From: Streptomyces alanosinicus
GTDB lineage: Bacteria; Actinomycetota; Actinomycetes; Streptomycetales; Streptomycetaceae
Direction of reading: 5' to 3'
NCBI RefSeq assembly: GCF_014650595.1
Contig: NZ_BMVG01000001.1
Coordinates: forward strand, 1,116,001 to 1,180,000
Length of the DNA: 64,000 nt
A program made the position numbers and the translations under genes. Positions within the stretch are counted from its first letter, which is position 1; every line of letters begins with the position of its first letter. The notes under the pieces were generated by a model. It was given only the letters and a program-made list of their open reading frames with translations. It was not told the origin of the DNA and made no database searches. Shown here piece by piece: positions 37,193 through 46,284 of this stretch.

Positions 37193-37660
37193 CTACGGCA
37201 GGAAGCCGTCCGTCGCCGAGAACGCCAGATGGGCGGTGACCATGAAGGCGACACACCCCGCGATGAACACGCCCAGGAACGCCACCACACAGCCCGATTC
37301 GGCCGCGAGCTTTCCGCGCGCCGGGGCGTGTGCCGTCGCCCGCTCGGGGTGCTCGGCCGTGTAGTGCACGGTGACGATGTCGCCCTCAAGGGTCGTCCCC
37401 GGCCCGTTCCGCTCCTCGAAGCGGACGGCACGACCCTCGCGGGTGGTGAACTCGTAGACGTGGTGGAGGGTCGTGTGCACGGAGGTCTCTCCGCCGCCGC
37501 CGCTGGTGGTGGTGTAGGTCCGCAGACACCGCGCCTCGGCCGTCAGCCCACTGTTCCAGGCGCTGCGCACCTGGCGGGACCGGCCGGCCATCCGGACCAG
37601 GGTGAAGACCGCCATGGCGATCATGAGGCCGGGCACGGCGTAGAAGAACAGCTCGAACAT
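37193..37660 (-). CDS. Small membrane protein, DUF3592 type
   Basis: 155 aa, ATG 37660 with GGGGGA upstream. Two membrane helices, residues about 3-24 and 125-145, flank a beta-rich domain (AEARCLRTYTTTS, TLHHVYEFTTREGRAVRFEERN, LEGDIVTVHYTAEHPERAT), the DUF3592 arrangement. Function unknown. The acyl-CoA synthetase remnant lies 40 bp downstream in the same direction. Confidence 0.8.
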   Translation of the reverse strand: MFELFFYAVPGLMIAMAVFTLVRMAGRSRQVRSAWNSGLTAEARCLRTYTTTSGGGGETSVHTTLHHVYEFTTREGRAVRFEERNGPGTTLEGDIVTVHYTAEHPERATAHAPARGKLAAESGCVVAFLGVFIAGCVAFMVTAHLAFSATDGFLP

Positions 37661-37777
37661 GAGGTCCCCCGAGGTCGGTACGCCGCTCCGAGTGATCGGC
37701 GTGCCGGGAACGTACCCGGCACAGGGGGCGCCCGGCCTCAAGGGAACCTCAGTTTCCGTGCCGTGACGGAACGGACC

Positions 37778-38383
37778 TCAGAAGGTGACGTCCGAGCAGG
37801 CGTAGAACGCGTTGCCGGTGTCGGCGATCGTCCACACCGCGACGATGACGTGGTGCCCGCTCAGCCCGGACGGCAGGGTGCCGCTGTGGCTGAGGGTGGC
37901 AGGCGGGCGCTGGCCGTTGTACGGGACCGTCAGGAACGGGGTGAGGTCGAGGTCCGAGCGGGACAGGGCGTGGTTCTGGTTCCAGCCCTGTCTGGTGACG
38001 TAGTACTTGAAGTCGGTCGTGGCGTGCATGGCGGTGAACTGCCAGCGGAAGGTGTACGTCTGGCCGCCCGTCACCCTGGTGGTGGGCCAGGCGCCGCCGG
38101 AGGGTGTGGCCGGCGAGCTGAGCTGGGCGAACCGGCTCAGTCCGCCGTTGCAGATCTGGCCGTCGGCTGGCCCCGCGGCCGGGAAGCCCTTGGGGCCCTC
38201 GACGCTCTGCGGCTCGTACTGGATGTCACCGCAGTCCGTCACGGTGCCGTTGGCGCAGAGCTTCTGTCTGCTGATGGGGAGGTCGGTGTAGCCGTGCCCG
38301 CTGGCGCCGCCGGTGGAGAGCGCGAACGCTCCGGCGGTCACCACCCCGAGCACGACCGCGGACAACGTGGTCTTGGTGCGCAT
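37778..38383 (-). CDS. lpmP: AA10 lytic polysaccharide monooxygenase (LpmP-like)
   Basis: 201 aa from ATG 38383 (CAGGAG upstream). Signal peptide residues 1-29; the mature protein starts with His30 (HGYTDLPISRQ), as required for the copper histidine brace, and the second histidine is in FTAMHATTDFKYY. No extra binding module. AA10 enzymes oxidatively cleave chitin or cellulose; in S. coelicolor/lividans the homologue LpmP belongs to the csl locus and acts on the glycan made at hyphal tips. A near-perfect DasR site 46 bp upstream of the start indicates aminosugar control. Confidence 0.9.
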   Translation of the reverse strand: MRTKTTLSAVVLGVVTAGAFALSTGGASGHGYTDLPISRQKLCANGTVTDCGDIQYEPQSVEGPKGFPAAGPADGQICNGGLSRFAQLSSPATPSGGAWPTTRVTGGQTYTFRWQFTAMHATTDFKYYVTRQGWNQNHALSRSDLDLTPFLTVPYNGQRPPATLSHSGTLPSGLSGHHVIVAVWTIADTGNAFYACSDVTF

Positions 38384-38428
38384 GCTGCCGCTCCTGGAGA
38401 ACGTGGGGAGTTCGGTGAGCTGTGCAGG

Positions 38429-38442
38429 TAGGTCTAGACCAA
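38429..38442. promoter_or_regulatory. DasR operator (dre) upstream of the LPMO gene
   Basis: GGTCTAGACC is a perfect 10-bp palindrome at 38431-38440; extended to AGGTCTAGACCA it matches the dre core TGGTCTAGACCA at 11 of 12 bases. It lies in the expected promoter position 46-60 bp before the LPMO start. DasR is not encoded in this window. Confidence 0.8.
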
Positions 38443-38494
38443 GTGTCAGATTATTGCCGTTGGTTGAACATGTCCACACCAACCGTGGTACAGC

Positions 38495-39628
38495 CTAGGA
38501 CGGCTCCCCGCGCCCCGAGCAGAAGGCGACCGTCAGGTCCCGCACCAGCACCTTGCGTTCGTAGTCGTCGAGTTCGACCAGGCCGCGCACGGTCAGCCGG
38601 GTCACCGTGTCCTCCACCGAGTCCACTACCGAGCTGAGCATGCTGGCCCGCTGCCGGGCGTCCAGCGCGGCGATCCTGCGCCGGTTCATCGCCGCCGCGA
38701 CCTCCGGGGCGTACTCCACCCGGACCGGCCGCACCGAGAACACCTGAAGGCCGACCGGCGCGGTCTCCTCGGACACCAGGCGGGTCAGCGCGTCCCCGGC
38801 CGCCGTCACCCCGCCCCTGCTCCCGCACGCCGGCTCCACCGGCACCCGGGCCAGCGCCGCCTCCACACACTCGGCCAGATACGTCTCGTGGTCCTCGATA
38901 CCGAGCACGGCCCGCGCGGTGTCCCGCACCCGCCACACCACCAGCACCACCACCCGCAGCGCCATCCCCTCCGGATCCGCCGCGGCCATCGACGCGCTGC
39001 GCCAGTGCCGCAGCCGCACATCCACCCGCCGGCGCAGCACCAGCGGGTTCACCCAGAGCAGCCCGGTGCGCCGGACCGTCCCCCGGTAGCGGCCGAACAG
39101 GCCGAGCACCCAGGCGCGCCCGGTCCGCCCCCGGGCCAGCCCGCCGAAGCCGAACCAGCCGAGCGCCCCGGCCCCGGCGTACGCCGCCCACTGCGCCGGA
39201 CCGAGCCCCGCACCCGCGGACGCGGGCAGCCGCAGCGCCTCCACCGCGCCGGCCGGAAACAGCCCGGCCCACCATGAGGTCGCCAGGCCTCCGGCGATCC
39301 CGCACGCCCCGGCCAGCACCCCGGCCGCCCCTGGCAGCACCCGCGCCGACCGCTCCACCAGCTCAGGGTCGAGCTCCGGCAGCGGCCGGCGGCGGGCCGA
39401 CGCCTGGGATCTGAGCCGCGGCAGCTCGCCGGTGCTCTGCCGGCGGGCCACCACGGCGGGCTTGAGCGGCACCGCCACGGGGTCGGGGCCGTCCCGGAAG
39501 AGCAGATGGACGGGGATCTCGGTGGTCACCTCGTTCTGGATCAGCCGGGACGGCCGGCCGCCCGGTGCCACGGCGCCCTCGGCCGGCCCCTCGGACTCGG
39601 GCGGTGTGTGTGACGTGGTCGTACTCAT
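38495..39628 (-). CDS. SPFH/band-7 membrane protein
   Basis: 377 aa from ATG 39628 (CTGGAGG upstream). A basic N-terminal cytoplasmic region is followed by two membrane helices (about 95-120 and 140-160), then an SPFH/prohibitin domain (GLLWVNPLVLRRRVDVRLRHW ... MALRVVVLVVWRV ... LGIEDHETYLAECVEAALARV ... VEYAPEVAAAMNRRRIAALDARQRASML). Probably organises the membrane around the glycan synthase. It lies between the LPMO and NlpC/P60 genes in the same order as in the csl locus of S. coelicolor. Confidence 0.85.
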   Translation of the reverse strand: MSTTTSHTPPESEGPAEGAVAPGGRPSRLIQNEVTTEIPVHLLFRDGPDPVAVPLKPAVVARRQSTGELPRLRSQASARRRPLPELDPELVERSARVLPGAAGVLAGACGIAGGLATSWWAGLFPAGAVEALRLPASAGAGLGPAQWAAYAGAGALGWFGFGGLARGRTGRAWVLGLFGRYRGTVRRTGLLWVNPLVLRRRVDVRLRHWRSASMAAADPEGMALRVVVLVVWRVRDTARAVLGIEDHETYLAECVEAALARVPVEPACGSRGGVTAAGDALTRLVSEETAPVGLQVFSVRPVRVEYAPEVAAAMNRRRIAALDARQRASMLSSVVDSVEDTVTRLTVRGLVELDDYERKVLVRDLTVAFCSGRGEPS

Positions 39629-39689
39629 GCGTGCCTCCAGCCTCCGCGCCAGATGCGTCATGAACAGGTGGTGGGGTGTACGGGAGGGG

Positions 39690-40835
39690 TCAGAGGTCGA
39701 TCACCTCGCCGGGGTCGGCCGCCGCGAACAGCCGGCGCCAGGTCTCCGGCCCCGGATAGCCGTCCGCCGCGCCACCGCGCCAGCCCTGGGCGCGCTGGAA
39801 GGCCCCGACCGCGCGCCGGTCCGCGTCGCCCCAGCCAGGTGCGTGGCCGGTCGCGTAGAACCCACCGAACCCTTTCCGCACGAGTCGGCGGCGCAGCTGT
39901 GCGACATCCGCGTTCTCCTCGCCCGGGCGGAACCGGCTCCGGCCGGGGTAGCCGGGCGCCTCCGGCGAGCCGGCGACGGGTGATGTGGCGGCGACCGGGA
40001 TCGTGACGGTGCCCTGGATGGTGATGGTGCCCGGTGTCGTGGCGGTGGCCGGCGGGGGGACGGTGGCCGGTGGAGTCACGGTGCCCGGCGTCGGGGTCGT
40101 CGTGTCGCCGGTGACACCCTTGTAGCGATAGGGGACGTACTTGTCGGTGTGGCTCCAGTAGGGGTAGGGCGTGGCCTGCTTGCGGGCGTGCGGGGGCGTC
40201 TGCTCGTAGACCGTGTAGTTGGTGTGCGTGTAGTCCGTCCAGCCGCCGAAGATCACCACGTGGGAGCCCTGCTGGGGGTTGTCGAGGTTGTGGTACAGCA
40301 AGATGTCCCCGGGCTGCAGCTCCTCCTTGGTGATCTTCACGCCGTACTGGCCGAGGCTGCCCGTCCACTCGTTGCCGGGCAGACCCCAGGCCATGGAGAC
40401 GAAGCCCGAGCAGTCCTGCCGGTAACCGTCGGACCAGAAGGCGCTCATGCTGTACGGCACCTGTGCGGTCACCCAGAGCTTGGCCCGGTTGATGATCTGC
40501 GTCCGGGTGGCCGCGGGGATCGGGACGGTGGGCGTGGCGGGCTTGCCGGCCGGGCCGTGCAGGGGGGCCCGGCCGCCCTGGGGGGTCTCGGGCTCGTCGC
40601 CGCCGGGGGCGGGGGGACGCTCCTCGGTGGGCCGGCCGGGGGTGACCGCGGCGGCCGGGGCGACCGCGCCGAGGACGGCGGACGCGGCGGCCACGGCCAC
40701 GATCCCGCAGGTGGCGGCCGGGTGAGAGCCGGTGCGGCCGGACGGCAGGCGGGGACCGGCCCACCGCCCCGGCACGCAGCCGGGACAGTCGCAGTCGCTC
40801 GCGGGGTCGAATTCCTCGAACACCGGAGCCGTCAT
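39690..40835 (-). CDS. NlpC/P60 peptidoglycan hydrolase with C-terminal peptidoglycan-binding domain
   Basis: 381 aa from ATG 40835. The N-terminal cytoplasmic piece has a CDCPGC cysteine cluster, then a membrane or signal segment (about 40-62). The NlpC/P60-like domain has catalytic Cys142 (YRQDCSGFVSMAWG) and His192 (GSHVVIFGGW). A Thr/Pro-rich linker (about 225-280) leads to a peptidoglycan-binding domain (ADVAQLRRRLVRKGFGGFYATG ... AVGAFQRAQGW). Probably remodels the wall where the glycan is exported. Cysteines in the N-terminus are unusual and could bind metal. Confidence 0.85.
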   Translation of the reverse strand: MTAPVFEEFDPASDCDCPGCVPGRWAGPRLPSGRTGSHPAATCGIVAVAAASAVLGAVAPAAAVTPGRPTEERPPAPGGDEPETPQGGRAPLHGPAGKPATPTVPIPAATRTQIINRAKLWVTAQVPYSMSAFWSDGYRQDCSGFVSMAWGLPGNEWTGSLGQYGVKITKEELQPGDILLYHNLDNPQQGSHVVIFGGWTDYTHTNYTVYEQTPPHARKQATPYPYWSHTDKYVPYRYKGVTGDTTTPTPGTVTPPATVPPPATATTPGTITIQGTVTIPVAATSPVAGSPEAPGYPGRSRFRPGEENADVAQLRRRLVRKGFGGFYATGHAPGWGDADRRAVGAFQRAQGWRGGAADGYPGPETWRRLFAAADPGEVIDL

Positions 40836-41033
40836 GCGATCTGCCTCACATTTGGAAGGGATATGTCCGCGAGTGTGCACGTTGGTCAGTTTCCCAACTG
40901 TCCACCGGACCGCCACTTTGACGGTCCGAATGATGTACACGGCTCCTCCGGGTGCCCATCCGGTCACCGTGAGGCCCCCAGAAGGCGGTCGAAGGCACCC
41001 CGAAAGGTCAGGTAGAGTTATCTCCGTCAGCAG

Positions 41034-41107
41034 GCGCCGCTAGCTCAGTTGGTTAGAGCAGCTGACTCTTAATCAGCGGGTCCGGGGTTCGAGTCCCTGG
41101 CGGCGCA
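41034..41107 (+). tRNA. tRNA-Lys (anticodon CTT), copy 3
   Basis: Identical to copies 1 and 2. The eight bases before it (gtcagcag, partly shared with copy 1) and about 110 bases after it (shared with copy 2) are related. A TAGAGT hexamer at about 41013 could be the -10 box. Confidence 0.97.
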
Positions 41108-41114
41108 CGATGAC

Positions 41115-41159
41115 GATGGCGAGCTATGTCCGCAAAACGCGCGGACCTGGCTCGCCATC
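41115..41159 (+). terminator. Terminator after tRNA-Lys copy 3
   Basis: GATGGCGAGC and GCTCGCCATC pair, extended by CCGC/GCGG near the loop with internal mismatches, then TCTGTTTTT. A diverged relative of the hairpin after copy 2. Confidence 0.75.
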
Positions 41160-41285
41160 TCTGTTTTTGCGCGGCCGCGCCGCGCGAAGTGGGGGCTCCG
41201 CCACCCACACCCCCCCAGCCGCAGTGACCGGCGCCGGGAGGCCGGAACCGGTCCGTACCCCCGATTGGCCGGATACCCTCTGGCC

Positions 41286-42035
41286 ATGGCAGCCCGGAAC
41301 CTTCAGGAGCGGATCAAGAAGCTGATCGTGGACCGACGGCTGCCCTCGGGGGCGCCGCTGCCGACCGAGCCGGAGCTGATGGAGTACCTCGGCGCGAGCC
41401 GGAACTCGGTGCGCGAGGCTCTGAAGGCGCTCCAGGCGATGGGGATCGTGGAGATCCGGCACGGGTTCGGGACGTACGTCGGCTCGATGTCGTTCGCGCC
41501 GATGATCGAGGGGCTGGTCTTCCGCACCGTCGCCGGCCACTACCGGGGCGAGGACTCGCTGCTGCAGTTGCTGGAGCTGCGCGAGGCCGTGGAGCGAGGG
41601 CTGGTCTCGCGGCTGGCCGGGCGGCTGCCGCAGACGGACCTTCTCGAACTGGACGCCCTCGTGGACCGTATGGAACGGGAGGCCGCCGAAGGGGCCCCTC
41701 TCGCCGAGACGGACCGGGCCTTTCACGCCACCCTCTACCGGGGGCTGGACAACGTGCTGCTGAGCGAGGTGCTGGAGGCGTTCTGGGACGCCTTCCACCG
41801 GGTGCAGCGGGATCTGGTGGACGTGCCGCAGGACCCCAGGGTCACCTGCCGCCAGCACCGGGAGATCCTGGACGCGGTCCGCTCCGGTGATGCGATACGG
41901 GCGGAGGAGGCCATAAGAGACCACTTCTGCAACATCCGTGTCCGCCTCGCCACCACCGGTGCGCCCCGACCCTCCGAGACCACCGGCGCACGCCGGCCTC
42001 CCGCGCCCCACCCGCGCCACAATGAACGGGTTTGA
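41286..42035 (+). CDS. FadR-type GntR transcriptional regulator
   Basis: 249 aa. GntR winged HTH at residues about 5-70 (LQERIKKLIVDRRLPSGAPLPTEPELMEYLGASRNSVREALKALQAMGIVEIRHGFGTYV) and an FCD-type helical effector domain (LLELREAVERGLVSRLA ... DRAFHATLYRGLDNVLL ... HREILDAVRSGDAIRAEEAIRDH), with the expected Asp/His metal ligands. No clear ribosome site precedes ATG 41286, so it may be leaderless or start at an upstream TTG. Effector unknown; adjacent to cslA and a candidate local regulator. Confidence 0.88.
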   Translation: MAARNLQERIKKLIVDRRLPSGAPLPTEPELMEYLGASRNSVREALKALQAMGIVEIRHGFGTYVGSMSFAPMIEGLVFRTVAGHYRGEDSLLQLLELREAVERGLVSRLAGRLPQTDLLELDALVDRMEREAAEGAPLAETDRAFHATLYRGLDNVLLSEVLEAFWDAFHRVQRDLVDVPQDPRVTCRQHREILDAVRSGDAIRAEEAIRDHFCNIRVRLATTGAPRPSETTGARRPPAPHPRHNERV

Positions 42036-42193
42036 GCGGTAAACACCGCGTTTCGCATCTTGCGATCATGCAGATCATCGTAGAACCCTGGATGTCCAAG
42101 CTGCCGCCGTTTGGCGGGAGTTGGGGGGAAGCACCCGGTTGCCGGCAGGCGGGGAGGGGGACCCGCTCATGAATCGGTGCCGAGGGGGGCATC

Positions 42194-42328
42194 ATGCAAC
42201 CGGAAGGTCGCCGTCCTGTGTCTGCGACGTGGGGAAGACGTGAGGACTGCGCACTGCCACTGAACCGCGCGGGCGGGCTTAAGGGGAGTCGGCCGCGTGC
42301 GGCAAAGGACCGACCGAACACGCGGTGA
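42194..42328 (+). CDS. Possible 44-aa leader ORF upstream of cslA
   Basis: ATG 42194 follows GAGGGGGGCATC, a good ribosome site; the product begins MQPEGRRPVSATWG and is basic (many Arg). It ends 23 bases before the cslA start. No homologue is recalled. It may be a translated leader or chance; the 316-bp gap between the GntR gene and cslA holds nothing else that I can support. Confidence 0.3.
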   Translation: MQPEGRRPVSATWGRREDCALPLNRAGGLKGSRPRAAKDRPNTR

Positions 42329-42351
42329 CCTGCGTGTGGGGGGAATGACTC

Positions 42352-44352
42352 ATGGCGTCGACGCCGACGGGCGCGGGACCGGGCCACGCTCACGACGATC
42401 CGTCACAGACCACACAGCTCAGGGTGGTCAACCACCGTACGGGCCAGTTCCGCCGGATGAGGAAGAGCCTGCCGAGATACGACTACGAGCACTACAGCCG
42501 GCTCGCGGGCCCCCTCACCCAGCCCGACCCGACCCGGCCCTACACGGTGCAGTACCGCTCGCTGCTCTCCCAGGAGCCGCACCGCCTGCGCGCCGCGCTG
42601 ATGCTGGGCGCGGCCCCCGTGCTCTCCCTGGTGCTGCTGTTCTGGCTGCTCCAGCCCGAGCACTGGACCCAGCGCGACTATCCCGCCTACGACTTCCTGC
42701 CGGCCCTCGACACCGTCATGCTCGTCTCGATCGGTCTGATCGAGTTCTTCCGCTGCATGAACGTGCTGTCCAACGCGCACGCCACGCTCGTCGCCCGCGA
42801 CCCGGTCCCGGTCGTGCCCGAGGCCGGCACCCGCGTCGCCTTCCTCACCTCCTTCGTGCCCGGCAAGGAGCCGCTGGACATGGTGACGAAGACCCTTCAG
42901 GCGGCGGTGAAACTGCGCCACCGGGGGCTGCTGCACGTATGGCTGCTGGACGAGGGCGACGACCCGGCCGTCAAGGAGGTCTGCGCCCGGCTCGGCGTGC
43001 ACCACTTCACCCGCAAGGGCGTCGCCAGGTGGAACCAGGCCAAGGGCCCGCACCGCGCGAGGACCAAGCACGGCAACTACAACGCCTGGCTGGAGGCGCA
43101 CGGCGGGTCCTACGACTTCTTCGCCTCCGTCGACACCGACCACGTCCCGCTGCCCAACTATCTGGAGCGGATGCTCGGCTACTTCCGCGACCCGGACGTC
43201 GGCTTCGTCATCGGCCCGCAGGTGTACGGCAACTACGACACGTTCGTCACCAAAGCCGCCGAGTCCCAGCAGTTCCTCTTCCACGCCCTGATCCAGCGCG
43301 CCGGCAACCGCTACGGCGCCCCGATGTTCGTCGGCACCTCCAACGCCGTACGGATCAGGGCGTTGCAGCAGATCGGCGGCCTGTACGACTCGATCACCGA
43401 GGACATGGCGACGGGCTTCGAGATGCACCGCGCCAAGAACCCGGCGACGGGGAAGAAGTGGAAGTCCGTCTACACGCCGGACGTGCTGGCCGTCGGCGAG
43501 GGCCCGAACGCCTGGACCGACTTCTTCACCCAGCAGCTGCGCTGGTCCCGGGGCACCTACGAGACGATCCTCAAGCAGTACTGGAAGGGCCTGTTCACGC
43601 TGGGGCCGGGCAAGCTCTTCAACTACACCATGATGATCATCTTCTATCCGATGTCCGCCCTCAACTGGATCCTCGCGGCGCTGAGCTGCGCGCTGTTCCT
43701 GGGCCTGGGCGCCTCGGGTGTGAACATCGACCCGACCGTGTGGCTGATGCTGTACGGCAACGCCTCGGCGCTCCAGATCGGCCTCTACATCTGGAACCGG
43801 CGGCACAATGTCTCCCCGCACGAGCCGGAGGGGTCGGGCGGGGTCGCGGGCATGGTGATGTCCGCGCTGTCCGCGCCGGTCTACGCGCGCTCCCTGATGG
43901 ACGCCGTACTGCGCCGCAAGAGCAGGTTCGTGGTGACGCCCAAGGGCGAATCGGCCAGCCCCGACACCTTGTTCGGGACGTTCCGGATCCACTGGTTCTT
44001 CATCCTGGTCTTCGCCGGCTCGCTCGCCGCCGGCTTCGCGCTCGGGCACTCCCAGCCCGCGATGATCACATGGGCGTCCTTCGCCCTGCTGATCACCGCC
44101 TCGCCGATCTTCGTCTGGCGGTACACCCTGCGGCAGGAGCGGCGCGCGTCCCGGCACCCGGCCGGTTCACCCGTGCCGGTGCCCCCGCCCCGGGACGCGC
44201 CCGTGCCGTACGCGGCCCGCGCACCGCATGTCCCGCAGGCGCGGCCCACCTGGGCGAACACCGGGTACGGGGAGCGGAGCGCGGACCGGAGCGAGCAGAG
44301 CGAGCAGGCCATGCAGATCGCTCTCGGCGGACTGGGGGGACGTAAGGAATGA
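42352..44352 (+). CDS. cslA: Cellulose-synthase-like glycosyltransferase CslA
   Basis: 666-aa GT2 membrane enzyme. Two N-terminal helices (about 85-100 and 120-140), cytosolic GT domain with Asp200 (WLLDEGDD), Asp261-x-Asp263 (VDTDHVP), TED (349-351) and QQLRW (394-398), then C-terminal helices. The full set of processive beta-glycan synthase residues is present. In S. coelicolor CslA makes the beta-glucan at growing hyphal tips, needed for attachment and normal morphogenesis. It overlaps glxA by 4 bp. The C-terminal 60 residues form a Pro-rich cytoplasmic tail. GGGGGGA precedes ATG 42352. Confidence 0.95.
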   Translation: MASTPTGAGPGHAHDDPSQTTQLRVVNHRTGQFRRMRKSLPRYDYEHYSRLAGPLTQPDPTRPYTVQYRSLLSQEPHRLRAALMLGAAPVLSLVLLFWLLQPEHWTQRDYPAYDFLPALDTVMLVSIGLIEFFRCMNVLSNAHATLVARDPVPVVPEAGTRVAFLTSFVPGKEPLDMVTKTLQAAVKLRHRGLLHVWLLDEGDDPAVKEVCARLGVHHFTRKGVARWNQAKGPHRARTKHGNYNAWLEAHGGSYDFFASVDTDHVPLPNYLERMLGYFRDPDVGFVIGPQVYGNYDTFVTKAAESQQFLFHALIQRAGNRYGAPMFVGTSNAVRIRALQQIGGLYDSITEDMATGFEMHRAKNPATGKKWKSVYTPDVLAVGEGPNAWTDFFTQQLRWSRGTYETILKQYWKGLFTLGPGKLFNYTMMIIFYPMSALNWILAALSCALFLGLGASGVNIDPTVWLMLYGNASALQIGLYIWNRRHNVSPHEPEGSGGVAGMVMSALSAPVYARSLMDAVLRRKSRFVVTPKGESASPDTLFGTFRIHWFFILVFAGSLAAGFALGHSQPAMITWASFALLITASPIFVWRYTLRQERRASRHPAGSPVPVPPPRDAPVPYAARAPHVPQARPTWANTGYGERSADRSEQSEQAMQIALGGLGGRKE

Positions 44353-46283
44353 GGGACGGGGCAGGCCGCCGTCGTGCCCGCAGGCTCGCGATCGGTACGG
44401 CGGTGGTACTCGCGCTGGCCGGGATGAACGGGCCGTGGGTGTACCGCTTCGGCACCGCGCAGTACCACCAGTACAAGATCAACAGACCCGAGTACAAGGC
44501 CGAGAACGGCCACTGGGACATCATCGAGTTCCCGCCGCAGTACCGCCAGGACACCATCCACGCGGCGCTCCTGCACACCGGCGAGGTGCTGCTGGTCGCG
44601 GGCTCGGGCAACAACCAGGACAACTTCGACCGGAAGGAGTTCGACACCCGGATCTGGGACCCGGTCAAGGGCACGGTCAAGAAGATCCCCACGCCCAACG
44701 ACCTGTTCTGCACCGGCCACACTCAGCTGGCCAACGGCAATCTGCTGATCGCGGGCGGCACCAAGCGGTACGAGAAGCTCAAGGGCGACGTCAAGAAGGC
44801 CGGCGGCGTCATGATCCTGTACAACGAGAACCCGGACAAGCCGATCACCCTGCCCGCGGGCACCAGGTTCACCGGCCGGCAGAACCACAGGACGTTCGCC
44901 TCCCAGGACCCGGTCCTTGTCCCGCGCGCCACGAAGGTCTTCGACAGGGCCGGCAAGTGGCTGCGGAACAACCCCGGTTACGGCCGGGTCTACGTCGAGG
45001 CGCAGGCGGAGGGCACCCGGTACGAGACCGGCACCCAGGACAACTACCGCATCCAGGGACTGACCGGCCCCGACGCCCGCAACACCTACGGCATCGCGCA
45101 GAAGCTCGCCCTCGACAAGAAGGACTTCGAAGGGATCAGGGACTCCTACGAGTTCGATCCGGTCGCCGAGCGGTACATCAAGGTCGACCCGATGAACGAG
45201 GCCCGCTGGTACCCGACGCTGACGACCCTGTCCGACGGCAGGATCCTCAGTGTCTCCGGTCTCGACGACATCGGTCAGCTGGTGCCGGGCAAGAACGAGG
45301 TCTTCGATCCGCAGACGAAGAAGTGGACGTACACGAGGACGACCCGGCAGTTCCCGACGTACCCGGCGCTGTTCCTGATGCAGAACGGGAAGATCTTCTA
45401 CTCGGGTTCGAACGCGGGGTACGGGCCGGACAACGTGGGCCGGGAGCCCGGTGTCTGGGACGTCGGCACCAACCGGTTCACCAGGCTGCCCGGCCTCGGC
45501 GATCCGGACCGGATGGAGACCTCCGGGACCGTGCTGCTGCCTCCGGCGCAGAACGAGAAGTTCATGGTGGTCGGCGGTGGGGGCGTCGGTGAGTCCAAGC
45601 TGTCGAGCAGGAAGACACGGCTGATCGACCTGAAGGACCCGGATCCCAGGTTCGTGGACGGTCCGGAACTGGAGAAGGGCACCCGGTATCCGCAGACGTC
45701 GATCCTGCCCGACGACACGGTGCTGGTGAGCGGGGGCTCAGAGGACTACCGGGGGCGCGGTGACTCCGACATCCTGCAGGCGCGGCTGTACCACCCGGAC
45801 AGCAACAGCTTCACCCAGGTCGCCGATCCGCTGGTGGGACGCAACTACCACTCCGGGTCGATCCTGCTGCCGGACGGGCGGGTGATGTTCTTCGGGTCCG
45901 ACTCGCTGTACGGGGACAAGGCGAACACCAAGCCGGGCAAGTTCGAGCAGCGGATCGAGATCTACACCCCGCCGTATCTGTACCGGGGCTCCCGGCCGAC
46001 GCTGGGCGGTGGCCCGCAGACGATCGCCCGCGGCGCGTCGGGAACGTTCACGTCGGAGCACGCGGCCGGTATCAGGAAGGCGCGGTTGATCCGGCCGAGT
46101 GCGTCGACACATGTCACGGACGTGGATCAGCGGTCCGTCGCGCTGGACTTCAAGGCGTCCGGGAACAGGGTCACCGTGACGGTGCCGAAGAGCCGGAATC
46201 TGGTGCAGTCGGGGTGGTACATGCTGTTCGTGGACGACGACCAGGGGACGCCGAGTGAGGCGCAGTGGGTGAGGGTTCCCTGA
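44349..46283 (+). CDS. glxA: Galactose-oxidase-like copper radical oxidase GlxA
   Basis: 644 aa with an N-terminal membrane anchor (about residues 10-28) and a kelch beta-propeller oxidase domain. Predicted copper/radical residues are Cys121 (DLFCTGH) cross-linked to Tyr288 (EARWYPTL, with stacking Trp287), Tyr500-His501 (RNYHSGS) and His588 (STHVTDVDQR); a C-terminal Ig-like domain follows. The homologue GlxA oxidises alcohols of the CslA glycan. Translationally coupled to cslA (ATGA), so synthesis and oxidation are made together. It ends one base before the convergent cslZ stop. Confidence 0.95.
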   Translation: MRDGAGRRRARRLAIGTAVVLALAGMNGPWVYRFGTAQYHQYKINRPEYKAENGHWDIIEFPPQYRQDTIHAALLHTGEVLLVAGSGNNQDNFDRKEFDTRIWDPVKGTVKKIPTPNDLFCTGHTQLANGNLLIAGGTKRYEKLKGDVKKAGGVMILYNENPDKPITLPAGTRFTGRQNHRTFASQDPVLVPRATKVFDRAGKWLRNNPGYGRVYVEAQAEGTRYETGTQDNYRIQGLTGPDARNTYGIAQKLALDKKDFEGIRDSYEFDPVAERYIKVDPMNEARWYPTLTTLSDGRILSVSGLDDIGQLVPGKNEVFDPQTKKWTYTRTTRQFPTYPALFLMQNGKIFYSGSNAGYGPDNVGREPGVWDVGTNRFTRLPGLGDPDRMETSGTVLLPPAQNEKFMVVGGGGVGESKLSSRKTRLIDLKDPDPRFVDGPELEKGTRYPQTSILPDDTVLVSGGSEDYRGRGDSDILQARLYHPDSNSFTQVADPLVGRNYHSGSILLPDGRVMFFGSDSLYGDKANTKPGKFEQRIEIYTPPYLYRGSRPTLGGGPQTIARGASGTFTSEHAAGIRKARLIRPSASTHVTDVDQRSVALDFKASGNRVTVTVPKSRNLVQSGWYMLFVDDDQGTPSEAQWVRVP

Positions 46284-46284
46284 G

